Of a stretch of DNA of 32,513 nucleotides, positions 15,859 through 24,111 are shown one piece after another. The DNA lies in the NCBI GenBank assembly GCA_900543485.1, contig UQRM01000024.1:1-32513 (forward strand). The letters run 5' to 3'. The position numbers and the translations under genes are program-made. The notes beneath the pieces are model-generated. The model worked only from the letters and a program-made list of their open reading frames with translations, had not been told where the DNA came from and searched no databases. The first letter of the stretch is position 1. Each line of letters opens with the position of its first letter. This DNA is from an uncultured Eubacterium sp. (GTDB lineage: Bacteria; Bacillota; Clostridia; Peptostreptococcales; Anaerovoracaceae).

Positions 15859-17286
15859 TCAGGCATCGACTTTCGCGATGACATCGGCATCGATAAAATC
15901 CGTTACCGCTTCCGGCTTCCAGTTAGGTATCTGCCTTGAAACATAGGTGTAATTGAGGAGATCTTTGTAAGTCGCGTTGTGGGAAACGCTGTTGCCGCCC
16001 CATGTTCCGCATCCCAGAGTCATGGAAACGGGATATCCGCAGTTCCAGCCGCCGGAATTGGTCAGACACTGTGGCTGATTGACGACTACCTTCGTTACAG
16101 GAGCGACGGCCGCCAGCTTGTCCACGTCGGCCGGATCATCAGTATGGATACCGCAGCTGTGGCCTTTGCCCTGATATTCCAGCGTGGCCAGCATTTTCTC
16201 GATGGCGTCGTCCAGGTCTTTTGCTTTCTGGATCCCAGATACAGGTGACAGCTTTTCTCCCGTGAAAGGATGTTCCAAGCCGAAACCATTGAACTCCTCT
16301 GCCATGATGACCCTTGTACCTTCAGGTACATTCAGGCCGGCCAGGTGAGCGATATGCTCAGCGTTCTGAGCTACGATGGCTCTGTTGAGGACATGGTCAT
16401 CAGGCGTATTTGGCCATAATGTTTTCTGGAGCTTCGCCTTTTCCTCAGAGCCTTCCCTGCACAGATAGGCGCCGTGAGCTTCCATCTCCTTTATGAATTC
16501 GTCGTAACAGCTCTCAAAGACGATGATGTTGTTTTCGGTGGAGCAGGAGGTGGAATTGTCGTAAGCCTTCGATACGCATATCATTTCGGCTACTTTATCC
16601 ATAGGCGTCTTTCCTGTGACGATGGAAACGCAGTTGCCGACGCCTACGCCAATGGCCGGAGTCCCGGAGGAATAAGCCGCTTCTACCAGAGCTTCACCGC
16701 CGGTTGCCAGTATGAAATCGCATTGCTTCATCAATTCCTGGGACACCTCCAGCTTTACCCATTCCGGGTCGCATGTCTGGACCAGATCTTCAGGATATCC
16801 CAGCTTTTTCAGTGTGGCTCTTATTTCATTGACGATGGCTACGTTAAGCTTTCTGCATTTTGGATGAGGAGCCAGGATGATGGCGTTCCTCGTTTTGAGG
16901 GCCATGTTGGCTTTCACGATAGGAGTCGCTTCGCCATTTGTTACCGGCATGATCCCGGCTACGACACCCATAGGCTTGGCCCATTGCTGTATCCCTGTTT
17001 CCTTGTTGTCATCGATGAGTCCTACGGATCTCTTGTCCTTCATCTGTATGTAGGCGCCCCAGACCTTTCCATATATCTTGGCTACCTTGTCCTCGGCGAT
17101 ACCCATTCCGGATTCTTCTACCAGCATATCAGCGAACATAGCTGCTTTTTCCGGTTTAGTGAGATTGTAAGTGACAGCAGCTGTGAGAAGATCCACGTCT
17201 TCCTGAGTGAAACCGTTTGCCACGGCCTGGGCTGCCCGTCCTCTTTTCACCAGTTCCGCTACATAGTCATGCGCATTCATTGCCAT
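15859..17286 (-). CDS. CoA-acylating aldehyde dehydrogenase (acetaldehyde/sulfoacetaldehyde type)
   Basis: The 475-residue ALDH-fold protein has WAKPMGVVAGIMP (about 102-114), a nucleotide loop region FILATGGEALVEAA (191-204), and the catalytic cysteine within NSTSCSTENN (Cys248). The Cys-Ser/Thr-Glu-Asn surroundings are typical of dehydrogenases that release an acyl-CoA, such as AdhE-N or the sulfoacetaldehyde enzyme SauS, rather than a free acid. No microcompartment-targeting tail is evident. It is the first gene of the leftward operon. AAGGAGG lies 9 bases before ATG 17286. The substrate depends on the aminotransferase partner. Confidence 0.8.
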   Translation of the reverse strand: MAMNAHDYVAELVKRGRAAQAVANGFTQEDVDLLTAAVTYNLTKPEKAAMFADMLVEESGMGIAEDKVAKIYGKVWGAYIQMKDKRSVGLIDDNKETGIQQWAKPMGVVAGIMPVTNGEATPIVKANMALKTRNAIILAPHPKCRKLNVAIVNEIRATLKKLGYPEDLVQTCDPEWVKLEVSQELMKQCDFILATGGEALVEAAYSSGTPAIGVGVGNCVSIVTGKTPMDKVAEMICVSKAYDNSTSCSTENNIIVFESCYDEFIKEMEAHGAYLCREGSEEKAKLQKTLWPNTPDDHVLNRAIVAQNAEHIAHLAGLNVPEGTRVIMAEEFNGFGLEHPFTGEKLSPVSGIQKAKDLDDAIEKMLATLEYQGKGHSCGIHTDDPADVDKLAAVAPVTKVVVNQPQCLTNSGGWNCGYPVSMTLGCGTWGGNSVSHNATYKDLLNYTYVSRQIPNWKPEAVTDFIDADVIAKVDA

Positions 17287-17348
17287 TTTTTAAAGCCTCC
17301 TTATTATCTGTAAACGATGTGTATAGATTATTTCTTTCAACATGTTAC

Positions 17349-17377
17349 ATTATACTTTAACGAAATATCCTTTACAA
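17349..17377 (-). promoter_or_regulatory. Promoter of the aldehyde dehydrogenase-aminotransferase operon
   Basis: On the minus strand TTGTAA (17377-17372) and TATAAT (17354-17349) are 17 bases apart. They lie back to back with the thioredoxin promoter. Confidence 0.7.
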
Positions 17378-17404
17378 GGAAAAGGAAAAAGGTGATATTT
17401 CACC

Positions 17405-17433
17405 TTGATAGTCCACATTGGACGTGGTATAGT
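17405..17433 (+). promoter_or_regulatory. Thioredoxin promoter
   Basis: TTGATA (17405-17410) and TATAGT (17428-17433) are 17 bases apart, with TG at the extended -10 position. Confidence 0.7.
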
Positions 17434-17485
17434 ATAAATATGAATGATATCGTGCAAAATATGACAGGAAAGGAATGTGAAAAAT

Positions 17486-17797
17486 ATGGAGATAATCAAG
17501 ATAACACAGGGGAATTTCGACAGAGAAGTAAAAGCCTCAGAGAAGCCGGTGCTGGTGGACTTCTGGGCGTCGTGGTGCGGCCCGTGTATGATGCAGGGCC
17601 CTGTCCTGGATGAGATCGCGGAGGAATATGACAGCATAAAAGTGGGAAAGATCAATGTTGACGAAGAACAGGCGCTTGCCGTCAAGTTCGGTGTCATGAG
17701 CATCCCTACTCTCATGTATTTCAAAGACGGACAGGCTGTGAACACGCTGGTCGGTCTGCGTTCGAAGGAGCAGATAGTACAGGAACTGGGACTGTGA
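17486..17797 (+). CDS. trxA: Thioredoxin
   Basis: The 103-residue protein is a classic thioredoxin, with FWASWCGPC (Cys31, Cys34) and the cis-proline SIPT (Pro74). It reduces protein disulfides in the cytoplasm. ATG 17486 is preferred, with AGGAAAGGA about 11 bases upstream; the in-frame GTG at 17477 is only 2 bases from that site. It precedes the desulfoferrodoxin gene with a possible weak terminator between them, which suggests an oxygen-stress pair with partial readthrough. Confidence 0.9.
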   Translation: MEIIKITQGNFDREVKASEKPVLVDFWASWCGPCMMQGPVLDEIAEEYDSIKVGKINVDEEQALAVKFGVMSIPTLMYFKDGQAVNTLVGLRSKEQIVQELGL

Positions 17798-17829
17798 TCC
17801 CAGATGCGAATATCTGCGGATTTGTCGGT

Positions 17830-17852
17830 ACGCCAGAGTCGGCAGGCGTTTT
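17830..17852 (+). terminator. Possible weak terminator after thioredoxin
   Basis: ACGCC (17830-17834) and GGCGT (17845-17849) form a five-pair stem ending in TTTT. It is short, so readthrough into the next gene is likely. Confidence 0.35.
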
Positions 17853-17906
17853 GAAATGATGGCTGTGCGGCAGGTTTTTCGTCAGAAAAAGAAAGGGGTA
17901 TTGGGT

Positions 17907-18299
17907 ATGGAACCGAAATTTTTGATGTGCGAAAAATGTGGAGCTGTATTGACTTTTCTGACCGATGGAGACGAAAAGCCAGGCTGCTGCGGTGGAGAAC
18001 TGACATTGCTGAAAGCCATGGAGACCGACGGCGCCAGAGAAAAACATCTGCCTAAGGTGGATCGCCGTGAAGGAACTGTAAGAGTGGATGTAGGCGAGAT
18101 CAGCCATCCTATGGAAGATGATCATTTGATAGAGTGGATCTATCTTCAGACCGAAAGAGGCGGCCAGTTTGTCAGACTGCGGGCCGGGGAAGAACCTAGG
18201 GCCACTTTCGGCGTGTCGGCGGAAGCCCCGGGAGACGCGCCGGTGGCAGTGTTTTCCTATTGTAACAAGCATGGATTGTGGAAGACGGACTTGTTGTAA
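17907..18299 (+). CDS. dfx: Desulfoferrodoxin (superoxide reductase)
   Basis: The 130-residue protein has two metal sites. The N-terminal desulforedoxin-type centre has Cys8, Cys11, Cys27 and Cys28 (MCEKCG and PGCCGG). The C-terminal Fe(His)4Cys centre uses His47 (EKHLP), His67 (SHPM), His73 (DDHL), Cys119 and His122 (YCNKHGLW). It reduces superoxide to peroxide in anaerobes without making oxygen. The residue Glu45 next to the first His matches the known active-site loop. ATG 17907 has AAAGGGG about 8 bases upstream. An earlier ATG gives an unlikely basic extension. Confidence 0.9.
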   Translation: MEPKFLMCEKCGAVLTFLTDGDEKPGCCGGELTLLKAMETDGAREKHLPKVDRREGTVRVDVGEISHPMEDDHLIEWIYLQTERGGQFVRLRAGEEPRATFGVSAEAPGDAPVAVFSYCNKHGLWKTDLL

Positions 18300-18316
18300 G
18301 GCTGAGTCGCAGACGC

Positions 18317-18355
18317 GGAGCCGGAAACAGCGGTATTCAGCGGGCTCTGTATTTT
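18317..18355 (+). terminator. Possible terminator after dfx
   Basis: GGAGCC (18317-18322) can pair with GGCTCT (18343-18348), followed by gtattttt. The stem is weak. Confidence 0.35.
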
Positions 18356-18404
18356 TCAGGCAGTGCAGGGGAGACGTTTTTTTGTCGTATCCCTATAAAA
18401 AGCC

Positions 18405-18433
18405 TTGCATCATATGACAGCATATGGTATAGT
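18405..18433 (+). promoter_or_regulatory. infC-rpmI-rplT promoter
   Basis: TTGCAT (18405-18410) and TATAGT (18428-18433) are 17 bases apart, with TG at the extended -10 position. Transcription should begin near 18440. Confidence 0.7.
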
Positions 18434-18439
18434 AATGCA

Positions 18440-18589
18440 GGTAGAAAGAAGAAGTCGTCCGCTTCTCACCTAAGGGCGAAAGCTACTTGGGTCAATATCG
18501 GCAGGGTTTGATTTTGCTGTGTGTTTACGCATTCAGGCAGGATCGGAGATAATGCGTGAGTGAAGCGGATACTTGTTATCCGCTTTTTT
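18440..18589 (+). promoter_or_regulatory. infC operon attenuator leader (L20-type candidate)
   Basis: The 5' arm TCCGCTTCTCAC (18458-18469) can pair with GTGAG-TGAAGCGGA (18556-18569) apart from a two-base bulge. This would sequester the left side of the terminator hairpin at 18563-18589. The two structures exclude each other, so this is an attenuator. In Bacillus the equivalent operon is shut off when ribosomal protein L20 binds its leader, and the same ligand is inferred here. A second T-rich stop of unclear strength lies near 18669, just ahead of the ribosome binding site. Confidence 0.65.
18563..18589 (+). terminator. Leader terminator upstream of infC
   Basis: AAGCGGATA (18563-18571) pairs perfectly with TATCCGCTT (18577-18585) around a 5-base loop and runs into six T. 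It lies 100 bases before infC, so it is regulatory rather than the end of dfx. Confidence 0.8.
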
Positions 18590-18688
18590 GTTGCTTGAAA
18601 ATGGCGAGGTAGTTTGATAGACAAGCGCCGCGGTCTGCAAAGGACAGCAGCGGCTTCGTCGGAAAGGTTTTTTTGGAGGTACGGTAAA

Positions 18689-19204
18689 ATTAGCAGAGAA
18701 GCTATGATAAACGAAGAAATTCGTGCGAAGGAACTGAGAGTTATTGATACCGATGGCAGTCAGTTGGGAATAATGAGCAGACAGGAAGCGCTGGACATCT
18801 CAGAGGAGAGAAAACTTGATCTGGTATGCGTTTCACCTAAGGCAAACCCGCCTGTCTGCAAGATTCTCGATTACGGAAAGTATAAATACGAACTTCAGAA
18901 AAAGGAAAAGGAAGCCAAGAAAAAGCAGAAGACCACGCAGGTCAAAGAAATCAGGCTGTCGACGTTCATAGAGGATCACGACATAATGGTGAAGGCTAAG
19001 ACTGGATCTAAATTTCTCAAAGACGGCGACAAACTGAAAGTAAGCTTGCGATTCAGGGGGAGAGAGCGAGATTATGTCGCCAGAGGCATGGAGGTAATGA
19101 ACAAATTCGCCGAGGCCGTTTCGGAAGTAGGTGACATCGACAAGAAACCGAGCTTTGAAGGTCGGAGCCTGACGATGATACTTACGCCCAAAAGCGACAA
19201 ATAA
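18689..19204 (+). CDS. infC: Translation initiation factor IF-3, AUU start
   Basis: The 171-residue protein has the IF-3 N domain ([15 protein letters not shown], then [23 protein letters not shown]), a Lys-rich linker (about 75-90) and the C domain ([12 protein letters not shown] to the end). It binds the 30S subunit and checks start-codon pairing. The start is taken as ATT at 18689: GGAGG ends 9 bases before it and the residues [12 protein letters not shown] align with the Bacillus start. ATT is discriminated against by IF-3, giving autoregulation. ATG 18704 is possible but sits 24 bases from the ribosome binding site. It is the first gene of infC-rpmI-rplT. Confidence 0.95.
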   Translation: MSREAMINEEIRAKELRVIDTDGSQLGIMSRQEALDISEERKLDLVCVSPKANPPVCKILDYGKYKYELQKKEKEAKKKQKTTQVKEIRLSTFIEDHDIMVKAKTGSKFLKDGDKLKVSLRFRGRERDYVARGMEVMNKFAEAVSEVGDIDKKPSFEGRSLTMILTPKSDK

Positions 19205-19233
19205 CAAAATATGAAACAGGAGGAAGATACATC

Positions 19234-19434
19234 ATGGCAAAGCAGAAAATGAAGTCTCACAGAGGCGCGTCGAAAAGATTCAAGATAACGGGTTCCGGTA
19301 AAGTAAAGAGGAATAAAGCATACAAGAGCCATATTCTTACCAAGAAGAGCCAGAAGAGGAAGAGAGGCCTGAGGAAGGCCACCACTTTGACGAGCGCTGA
19401 CCTTAAGAGAATTAAAGCGGTACTGAGCAAATAA
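19234..19434 (+). CDS. rpmI: Ribosomal protein L35
   Basis: The 66-residue, highly basic protein has the L35 pattern [22 protein letters not shown] and ends with LKRIKAVL. The length is typical. It is part of the large ribosomal subunit. CAGGAGGA precedes the ATG, and it lies between infC and rplT in the conserved order. Confidence 0.95.
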   Translation: MAKQKMKSHRGASKRFKITGSGKVKRNKAYKSHILTKKSQKRKRGLRKATTLTSADLKRIKAVLSK

Positions 19435-19446
19435 GGAGGTAGAAAA

Positions 19447-19800
19447 ATGGCAAGAGTTAAGAAAGGTTTAAACGCACATAAGAGACATAAAAAAGTTTTA
19501 AAGATGGCCAAGGGCTATTACGGCGCTAAGAGCAAGACCTTCAGAGCTGCCAAGCCGGCCACTATGAGAGCTCTTCGTTCCGCATATGTTGGAAGAAAGA
19601 ACAAGAAGAGAGAATATAGAAAGCTGTGGATCGCCAGGATCAACGCTGCTGCGAGGATGAACGATATTTCGTACAGCAGACTGATGAACGGCCTCAAGAA
19701 GTCAAACATCGAAATCAACAGGAAGATGCTTTCGGAAATGGCCATCCATGATCCTGCTGCTTTCGCGACACTTTGCGATACCGCGAAGAAAGCGCTGTAA
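19447..19800 (+). CDS. rplT: Ribosomal protein L20
   Basis: The 117-residue basic protein has the L20 start ([18 protein letters not shown]) and the conserved [17 protein letters not shown] core seen here as [18 protein letters not shown]. It is needed early in large-subunit assembly and, in related Firmicutes, represses its own operon through the leader. AAGGAGG lies about 7 bases before the ATG. A strong terminator follows. Confidence 0.95.
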   Translation: MARVKKGLNAHKRHKKVLKMAKGYYGAKSKTFRAAKPATMRALRSAYVGRKNKKREYRKLWIARINAAARMNDISYSRLMNGLKKSNIEINRKMLSEMAIHDPAAFATLCDTAKKAL

Positions 19801-19832
19801 AATAAGAGAAAAATATTATCGCAGAAGAAAAG

Positions 19833-19875
19833 AGCTGCCGCATTGACATGAGTGATTGTCAGTGGGCAGCTTTTT
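19833..19875 (+). terminator. Terminator after rplT
   Basis: AGCTGCC (19833-19839) pairs with GGCAGCT, and CATTGACA pairs with TGTCAGTG, with one bulged G. A run of five T follows. Confidence 0.85.
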
Positions 19876-19885
19876 ATGTGAAAAT

Positions 19886-20075
19886 AGGTGTTTCGCTTCT
19901 GGCTTTCAGTAGCGTAAATGACATCGTCCTTATCTTTGGCCCATACGTCAAGCTTCACCTGCTTGATCCAGGGGAAGCTCCGCTGCTTCTTTTCAGCCTG
20001 GGGCAAGTGTCTGAGAAATATCTCCCGGCCAGAATTATTTCCAAAATCAATTTCTGAGGTATCCCTGATCCAGGC
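19886..20075 (-). pseudogene. Decayed fragment of an Rpn/PD-(D/E)XK nuclease gene
   Basis: On the minus strand one frame reads KQVKLDVWAKDKDDVIYATESQKR (residues described around base 19910-19980). This matches the family's conserved block, where a V-R-L-D-V segment and a Y-x-V-E-M-Q segment carry the nuclease residues. Just upstream in another frame, QKLILEIILAG resembles the helix that precedes it. A frameshift separates the two, and the 3' end runs into the rplT terminator. The remaining bases to 20267 hold no gene I can support. Confidence 0.45.
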
Positions 20076-20277
20076 GGCTGAAGTAAAGACATGTCTATCA
20101 CTTGTATACTTATCCGGGAACGGCTTCTCAAGGTTTTATTTCCCGAAACCCTTCCTTTCGACAGATTTCGCTGACAAAGGAGGCTATAATCCTTGTTATC
20201 GGCGCTGATGTCGACACTTGGGCCAGAGGAGCGCTGAGCAAAGAACGGAGCGGAGAGCGCTGTGATTGGAGAGGAAA

Positions 20278-21111
20278 TTGATAGTATACGGGGAAATACT
20301 TTTCATAGAGAATTTCATAATAGGCTGCGTGATATTGTACATAACCGGCGAGATATTCGGCAGAAGCTTTTCCGGAATCAGGCAAAAGATGAGGCTGGCG
20401 GTTGGAGGGGTCATGTGCGGTGTCTTTTCCATGGCGATATTCCTTCCTGTGGCCGCACCGGTTACACTCATCGCGGAAGTGGCCTTCGCTTTCGCTGTGT
20501 GTCTGGTAGTTCTGGGAAGGGAAAAAATATGGAAAAAAGGTCTGGTGATGATACTGGTAACGTATTTCATGGGCGGACTGACAATGGGACTCCTGCTGAT
20601 CACCGACAACACGGGTATCTATACGGCGGCAGGGATATATACGGGAGACATGAAGGCGGCTCTTCTGGCGCTCTTCATAGCGGTGTGCTCATTCACGGCC
20701 AGGCAGGTCGTAAAGACTGTAAGAGCCAGGAAGTTTTATGGGGAGCATGTTTTCGCTGTGAGGATATGCATCGGCAGAGAAGTTTTTGAAGCTCAAGGCT
20801 TTTTCGATACGGGAAACCAGCTTAGGGATCCTGTCAGCGGAAAGCCTGTGGCTGTCGCAGGCGAAAGCTTATGGAAACGGTTGGAGGAACAAGATGTGCT
20901 GAGACCGGAGAGGGCAGGCGTCGTGCCTTATGAGACGGTAGGAAACAGTGGGCTGTTGGAAACGCTGCGTGTCGACTGGATAGAAGCCGGAGAAAGGGTC
21001 GTGAAAGACAGTATCATCGCTAAAGGTGGAAGAGAACTGGAGATATATGGAGAAGGAGCATCCGGATGTGAACTGCTTCTTCCCAGAGATATGTGGGAAA
21101 GGAATGGGTGA
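20278..21111 (+). CDS. spoIIGA: SpoIIGA, sigma-E processing protease
   Basis: The 277-residue protein has about five membrane segments in its first half ([15 protein letters not shown] onward). Its C-terminal domain carries the aspartic protease motif [11 protein letters not shown] (Asp near residue 177). During sporulation it cleaves pro-sigma-E in the mother cell after a signal from the forespore. TTG 20278 is chosen because GGAGAGG lies just upstream and the resulting start, [13 protein letters not shown], aligns with the Bacillus protein. Another TTG lies at 20266. It ends 13 bases before sigE. Confidence 0.85.
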   Translation: MIVYGEILFIENFIIGCVILYITGEIFGRSFSGIRQKMRLAVGGVMCGVFSMAIFLPVAAPVTLIAEVAFAFAVCLVVLGREKIWKKGLVMILVTYFMGGLTMGLLLITDNTGIYTAAGIYTGDMKAALLALFIAVCSFTARQVVKTVRARKFYGEHVFAVRICIGREVFEAQGFFDTGNQLRDPVSGKPVAVAGESLWKRLEEQDVLRPERAGVVPYETVGNSGLLETLRVDWIEAGERVVKDSIIAKGGRELEIYGEGASGCELLLPRDMWERNG

Positions 21112-21124
21112 AGGGAGAGGGATG

Positions 21125-21826
21125 ATGTTAAAAAGGATCATATGGAAACTGCGACTCAGGTTTTTCAACAGGAAAAACAAGCTGTTCTACATAGGTGGGA
21201 GCGATACGCTGCCGCCGCCACTTTCCGGCGAAGAGGAGCATAAGGCCATAATGGGAGCGCTGGCAGGAAACAAAGTGGACAGAGACAGACTGATAGAGCA
21301 TAACCTGAGACTGGTGGTATATATAGCGAAGAAATTCGAAAGCGCCGGCATCAATGTTGAGGATCTGATCTCTATCGGTACCATTGGACTTATAAAGGCG
21401 GTCAATACATTCAAGATAGAAAAGAACATAAAACTGGCTACTTACGCATCAAGATGCATTGAAAACGAGATACTGATGTATCTGAGAAGGAACAACAAGA
21501 TAAAAGGCGAGGTCTCGTTAGACGAACCTCTCAATGTGGACTGGGACGGTAACGAGCTGTTACTTTCGGATATTCTGGGAACTGAAAGCGATGAGGTCTA
21601 CGGTCATCTGGAAGAAGAGGTGAACAGGAGTCTGCTGGGGTATGCCATGGATAAACTTTCAGGGCGGGAACGGGAAATCGTGGAAATGCGATTCGGACTG
21701 GCCGGCAGCAGAGAATTTACCCAGAAAGAGGTAGCTGATAAGATGGGAATATCCCAGTCTTATATTTCCAGGCTTGAAAAGAAGATAATAGGGAGGCTTC
21801 AGAGCGAAATAAAAAAATTGGGCTAA
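21125..21826 (+). CDS. sigE: RNA polymerase sigma-E, sporulation mother-cell factor
   Basis: About 233 residues. The N terminus is a hydrophobic/basic pro-sequence ([14 protein letters not shown]) followed by [15 protein letters not shown], the region cut by SpoIIGA. Region 2 reads [23 protein letters not shown] and region 4 contains the [32 protein letters not shown] lies upstream of tandem ATGs at 21122 and 21125. It is the second gene of spoIIGA-sigE. No sigG follows; an arginine operon does instead. The longer upstream reading would overlap spoIIGA and is not used. Confidence 0.95.
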   Translation: MLKRIIWKLRLRFFNRKNKLFYIGGSDTLPPPLSGEEEHKAIMGALAGNKVDRDRLIEHNLRLVVYIAKKFESAGINVEDLISIGTIGLIKAVNTFKIEKNIKLATYASRCIENEILMYLRRNNKIKGEVSLDEPLNVDWDGNELLLSDILGTESDEVYGHLEEEVNRSLLGYAMDKLSGREREIVEMRFGLAGSREFTQKEVADKMGISQSYISRLEKKIIGRLQSEIKKLG

Positions 21827-21841
21827 AGTGGTAAAAAGATA

Positions 21842-21870
21842 TTGAAATCAGTAGTATACTGGTGTATTAT
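21842..21870 (+). promoter_or_regulatory. argCJBD promoter
   Basis: TTGAAA (21842-21847) and TATTAT (21865-21870) are 17 bases apart, 70 bases before argC. Confidence 0.65.
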
Positions 21871-21879
21871 AAACTTTAT

Positions 21880-21917
21880 GGTGAATAAATATGCTGAATA
21901 ATTAATAAAAATTCAAA
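21880..21917 (+). promoter_or_regulatory. Possible ArgR operator (ARG box-like) region
   Basis: TGAAT-AAAT-ATGCT (21882-21895) matches one half of a TGAAT-W4-ATTCA box fully and the other half partly. A second TGAAT (21895-21899) and an ATTCA (21911-21915) follow. Its place just downstream of the promoter suits arginine-dependent repression. Confidence 0.45.
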
Positions 21918-21940
21918 GGAAAAACACGAGGGAGGCATAA

Positions 21941-22882
21941 ATGAAATACAGAGTTTTCATCGACGGCGCGGAGGGAACTACGGGTCTCAAGATACATCAG
22001 TATTTCCAAAAACGCGATGACATAGAAGTGCTGGGAATAGAACAGGAAAAGCGTAAAGATATGGAAGAAAGACTTTCCATGATAAAAAAGGCAGATGTCT
22101 CCTTTTTGTGTCTGCCGGATGCGGCTGCCAGGGAAATTGCAGCTGCAGCTCCAGAGGATTGCAGGATATTGGATACGTCGACGGCTCACCGGACAGATGA
22201 TTCGTGGGTATATGGGATGCCGGAGCTTTCGGGGGAGCAGCGGAGGCTGATAAAGGAAAGCAACAGAGTGGCTGTTCCAGGGTGCCATGCCACAGGGGTC
22301 ATCCTGTTGATAAAACCTCTTCTTGAAGCCGGCCTTTTACCGCGGGATCATCATTTCTGCGCATTTTCCCTCACGGGATATAGCGGAGGCGGGAAGAAGA
22401 TGATAGCCCAGTATGAAGGACCGGAGCGGCAAAGAGGCAACATGGGGCAGCAGGACATGCTGTGCAGTCCGAGACAGTACGGGTTGACTCAGACCCATAA
22501 GCATCTTCCTGAGATAATGGCGGCTGCCGGGATCTCATCAGCGCCTGCTTTTATACCTGTGGTAGCAGATTATTACAGCGGCATGGAAGTGACGATACCT
22601 GTCAGGGCTCAAGGTCTGGAAAAACAGACTGTAGAGCATGTAATAGGTGAATATTACGCGGGGCAGCCTCTCGTCAGAGTCAAAGATTCTGTAGACGACG
22701 GTGGCTTTATCGCGGCAGGGAGGCTTTCCGGTACTAATGAACTGGAGATAGCCATCGAGGGAAATGATGAAAACATACTGCTGATAGCCACGTACGACAA
22801 CCTGGGGAAGGGAGCATCGGGTGCGGCAGTGCAGAATATGAACATAATGCTGGGGATAGAAGAAACGAAAGGATTGATATAG
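21941..22882 (+). CDS. argC: N-acetyl-gamma-glutamyl-phosphate reductase (type 2)
   Basis: The 313-residue protein has the NADP-binding start FIDGAEGTTGLKI and the catalytic Cys115 in AVPGCHATG. It is the short, type 2 form of ArgC. It reduces N-acetylglutamyl phosphate to the semialdehyde, the third step of ornithine synthesis. GGGAGGC precedes the ATG. It heads argC-argJ-argB-argD, with argJ starting on the next base after its stop. Confidence 0.95.
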   Translation: MKYRVFIDGAEGTTGLKIHQYFQKRDDIEVLGIEQEKRKDMEERLSMIKKADVSFLCLPDAAAREIAAAAPEDCRILDTSTAHRTDDSWVYGMPELSGEQRRLIKESNRVAVPGCHATGVILLIKPLLEAGLLPRDHHFCAFSLTGYSGGGKKMIAQYEGPERQRGNMGQQDMLCSPRQYGLTQTHKHLPEIMAAAGISSAPAFIPVVADYYSGMEVTIPVRAQGLEKQTVEHVIGEYYAGQPLVRVKDSVDDGGFIAAGRLSGTNELEIAIEGNDENILLIATYDNLGKGASGAAVQNMNIMLGIEETKGLI

Positions 22883-24109
22883 ATGGATCTCGATGTAAAA
22901 TTTACAGATGGCGGAGTTTGTGCTCCTGCCGGATTCAAAGCCGCGGGAACGGCCTGCGGTATCAAGGGCACGAAAGATAAGAAGGATCTGGCGCTGATAG
23001 TCAGCGATGTCATGTGCAGCGCCGCAGCTGTATATACTACTAATAAAGTAAAGGGAGCACCACTGAAGGTCACCAGGGACAACATCGCCGATGGAAAGGC
23101 CATAGCTGTGATATGCAACAGTGGCAATGCCAATACATGTGCTCCCAACGGTGAGAACATAGCAAGGGAGACGTGCAGGATCACTGCGGAGAACCTGGGT
23201 GTGAAGCCTGGAGATATCGCGGTATGCTCTACAGGTGTGATAGGGCAGGAGCTTTACATAAAACCATTCGAGGAAGGCATCCCAGAGCTGACGGACAAGC
23301 TCAGCTATGAAGGCTCTGCTGAAGCGGCGGAAGCCATCATGACTACCGACACGGTGCCTAAGGAAGTGGCTGTGGAATTTTCTCTGGGCGGCAAGATATG
23401 CAGGATCGGTGGTATAGCTAAGGGAAGCGGAATGATAAACCCTAATATGGCCACCATGCTTTCCTTCATAACGACAGATGTGAAAATCTCTCCGGAGATA
23501 CTGGACGGAGCCCTTAAGGAGACTGTGAAGACAAGCTATAATCAGATATGTGTCGACGGCGACACGTCGACTAACGACATGGTGGTTGTGCTGGCCAACG
23601 GCCTTGCAGGCAATGAGACTATCGATGAAGACGGAGAGGCACTGGCAGCTTTTAAAGAGGCGCTGTCCAAGGTGACGATATCTCTGGCGAAAAAGCTGGC
23701 AAGGGACGGTGAAGGAGCTACCAAGCTGATAGAATGCCGTGTGAAAGGAGCTTCAAGCGATAAGCAGGCCAGAGCTGTCAGCAAGTCGGTGATAGCATCC
23801 GATCTGTTGAAAGCAGCCATGTTCGGCGCGGATGCCAACTGGGGACGGGTGCTGTGCGCCATAGGTTATGCGCCGGGGGATTTTTCCACCGACGATATAG
23901 ATGTGGAGATGAGTTCCGCTGTGGGGTGCGTCCGGGTGTGCCAGGGATCGAGACATAAGGAGTACAATGAAGAAGAGGCATCGAAGATATTGGCGGAAGA
24001 GGAGATAATCATATCGGTGGACATGAACCAGGGAAGCGGCAGCGCTGTGGCATGGGGCTGCGATCTGACTTATAATTACGTGAAGATAAACGGAGATTAC
24101 AGGAGCTGA
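22883..24109 (+). CDS. argJ: Glutamate N-acetyltransferase/amino-acid acetyltransferase
   Basis: The 408-residue precursor cleaves itself between Ala190 and Thr191 ([11 protein letters not shown]), making Thr191 the nucleophile. It moves the acetyl group from N-acetylornithine to glutamate, and bifunctional forms also use acetyl-CoA. No argA is seen in the window, consistent with ArgJ starting the cycle. It abuts argC and is followed two bases later by argB. Confidence 0.95.
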   Translation: MDLDVKFTDGGVCAPAGFKAAGTACGIKGTKDKKDLALIVSDVMCSAAAVYTTNKVKGAPLKVTRDNIADGKAIAVICNSGNANTCAPNGENIARETCRITAENLGVKPGDIAVCSTGVIGQELYIKPFEEGIPELTDKLSYEGSAEAAEAIMTTDTVPKEVAVEFSLGGKICRIGGIAKGSGMINPNMATMLSFITTDVKISPEILDGALKETVKTSYNQICVDGDTSTNDMVVVLANGLAGNETIDEDGEALAAFKEALSKVTISLAKKLARDGEGATKLIECRVKGASSDKQARAVSKSVIASDLLKAAMFGADANWGRVLCAIGYAPGDFSTDDIDVEMSSAVGCVRVCQGSRHKEYNEEEASKILAEEEIIISVDMNQGSGSAVAWGCDLTYNYVKINGDYRS

Positions 24110-24111
24110 CG

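Noticed and set aside
16474..17313. A 279-codon open frame antisense to the aldehyde dehydrogenase gene
   Set aside because: It lies wholly opposite a conserved enzyme gene, has no family features, and its length follows from the codon bias of that gene.
18614..18688. Upstream extension of infC from an ATA/TTG-type start at 18614
   Set aside because: The extra 25 residues have no match to IF-3 and include the ribosome binding site and a T-rich leader segment.
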